Of a stretch of 5,075 bases of DNA, positions 4,904 through 5,075 are shown piece after piece; position 1 is the stretch's first letter; each line of letters opens with the position of its first letter. The notes beneath the pieces are model-generated. The model was not told the origin of the DNA, did not search any database, and worked only from the letters and a program-made list of their open reading frames with translations. The DNA is from CAWBRT01 sp050015355 (GTDB lineage: Bacteria; Acidobacteriota; Terriglobia; Terriglobales; Acidobacteriaceae). Location: NCBI GenBank assembly GCA_050015355.1, contig JBEKBO010000200.1, positions 1 through 5,075 of the forward strand, in the 5' to 3' direction. Both the position numbers and the translations under genes were made by a program.

Positions 4904-5075
4904 TCAAGCGAGCATGTTCAGCGCTTCCTCCAGTACCCCCTTGGTCGCCTCGACCTTGTACGCGTTCTTGCTCAGTGGCCGGGCGCCCTGAACCGAGGCG
5001 GCACAGGCGGCGCCGACAGCGCTCTTCAGGTCCTTGCCGTTCAGGGCGCTCTCCGCTTTCACGCTCCTGGTGGGG
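4904..5075 (-). CDS. Xanthine dehydrogenase-type FAD-binding subunit (YagS-like), C-terminal fragment
   Basis: Only the last 56 residues and the TGA stop (4904-4906) are inside the window; the gene runs in from beyond base 5075. The visible part reads as the C-terminal domain of the FAD-binding (medium, subunit M) chain of heterotrimeric molybdenum hydroxylases such as xanthine or aldehyde dehydrogenases. It has the family-typical KAESALNGK stretch near the start, then A-x3-GARPLSKNAYKVE (about 26-42), and a closing helix rich in Leu and Glu. The Ala/Ser-rich PLS-x-N-x-YKV ending is typical of YagS-like subunits rather than CoxM. In the full enzyme this chain passes electrons between the iron-sulfur and molybdenum subunits and an external acceptor. 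Substrate cannot be told. Codons are strongly GC-rich, like gcl. The partner subunits probably lie outside the window. The call rests on a short segment, so sub-family is tentative. Confidence 0.8.
   Translation of the reverse strand, partial: PTRSVKAESALNGKDLKSAVGAACAASVQGARPLSKNAYKVEATKGVLEEALNMLA

Overview
The window looks like chromosomal DNA from a free-living, probably soil-dwelling, Gram-negative-type bacterium. It holds five protein genes, all on the minus strand: three complete and two cut by the window edges. The YceI protein with a signal peptide, the glyoxylate carboligase and a YagS-like molybdo-flavoenzyme subunit would fit Acidobacteriota or Proteobacteria. The sequence alone does not settle which, and this is inference.

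In minus-strand transcription order: (1) 5075-4904 is the C-terminal end of a FAD-binding subunit of a xanthine dehydrogenase/aldehyde oxidase-type molybdenum enzyme. (2) 4903-4574 is a non-coding spacer with a perfect 13-bp-arm palindrome and a cluster of GGAYAR half-sites. (3) 4573-3707 is an unrecognised 288-residue protein with a C-terminal four-cysteine zinc-binding motif resembling CGNR/ABATE-type proteins. (4) 3706-3202 is a 505-bp non-coding stretch with a 14-bp direct repeat, a G/C hairpin followed by five T, and a compound hairpin. (5) 3201-2506 is a VIT1/CCC1-family metal ion transporter. (6) 2505-2275 is a spacer with a small inverted repeat and a possible insertion-sequence scar. 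(7) 2274-1702 is a secreted YceI-family lipid-binding protein, followed by a likely intrinsic terminator. (8) 1701-1419 is the leader of gcl, with a 6-bp-arm dyad. (9) 1418-1 is glyoxylate carboligase (gcl), cut at its 3' end.

Every gene is separated from the next by more than 200 bp, so each probably has its own promoter and no operon is evident inside the window. The two edge genes (gcl and the molybdo-flavoenzyme subunit) are GC-rich and could both belong to purine/allantoin/glyoxylate catabolism, but nothing here links them directly. The middle part, especially the zinc-motif gene and its flanks, looks by eye more AT-rich. It also carries most of the unexplained repeats, which suggests an accessory insert between metabolic genes. 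No RNA gene, CRISPR array or intact mobile element was seen. The best candidates for something undescribed are the zinc-motif protein and the repeat/palindrome clusters on both sides of it.
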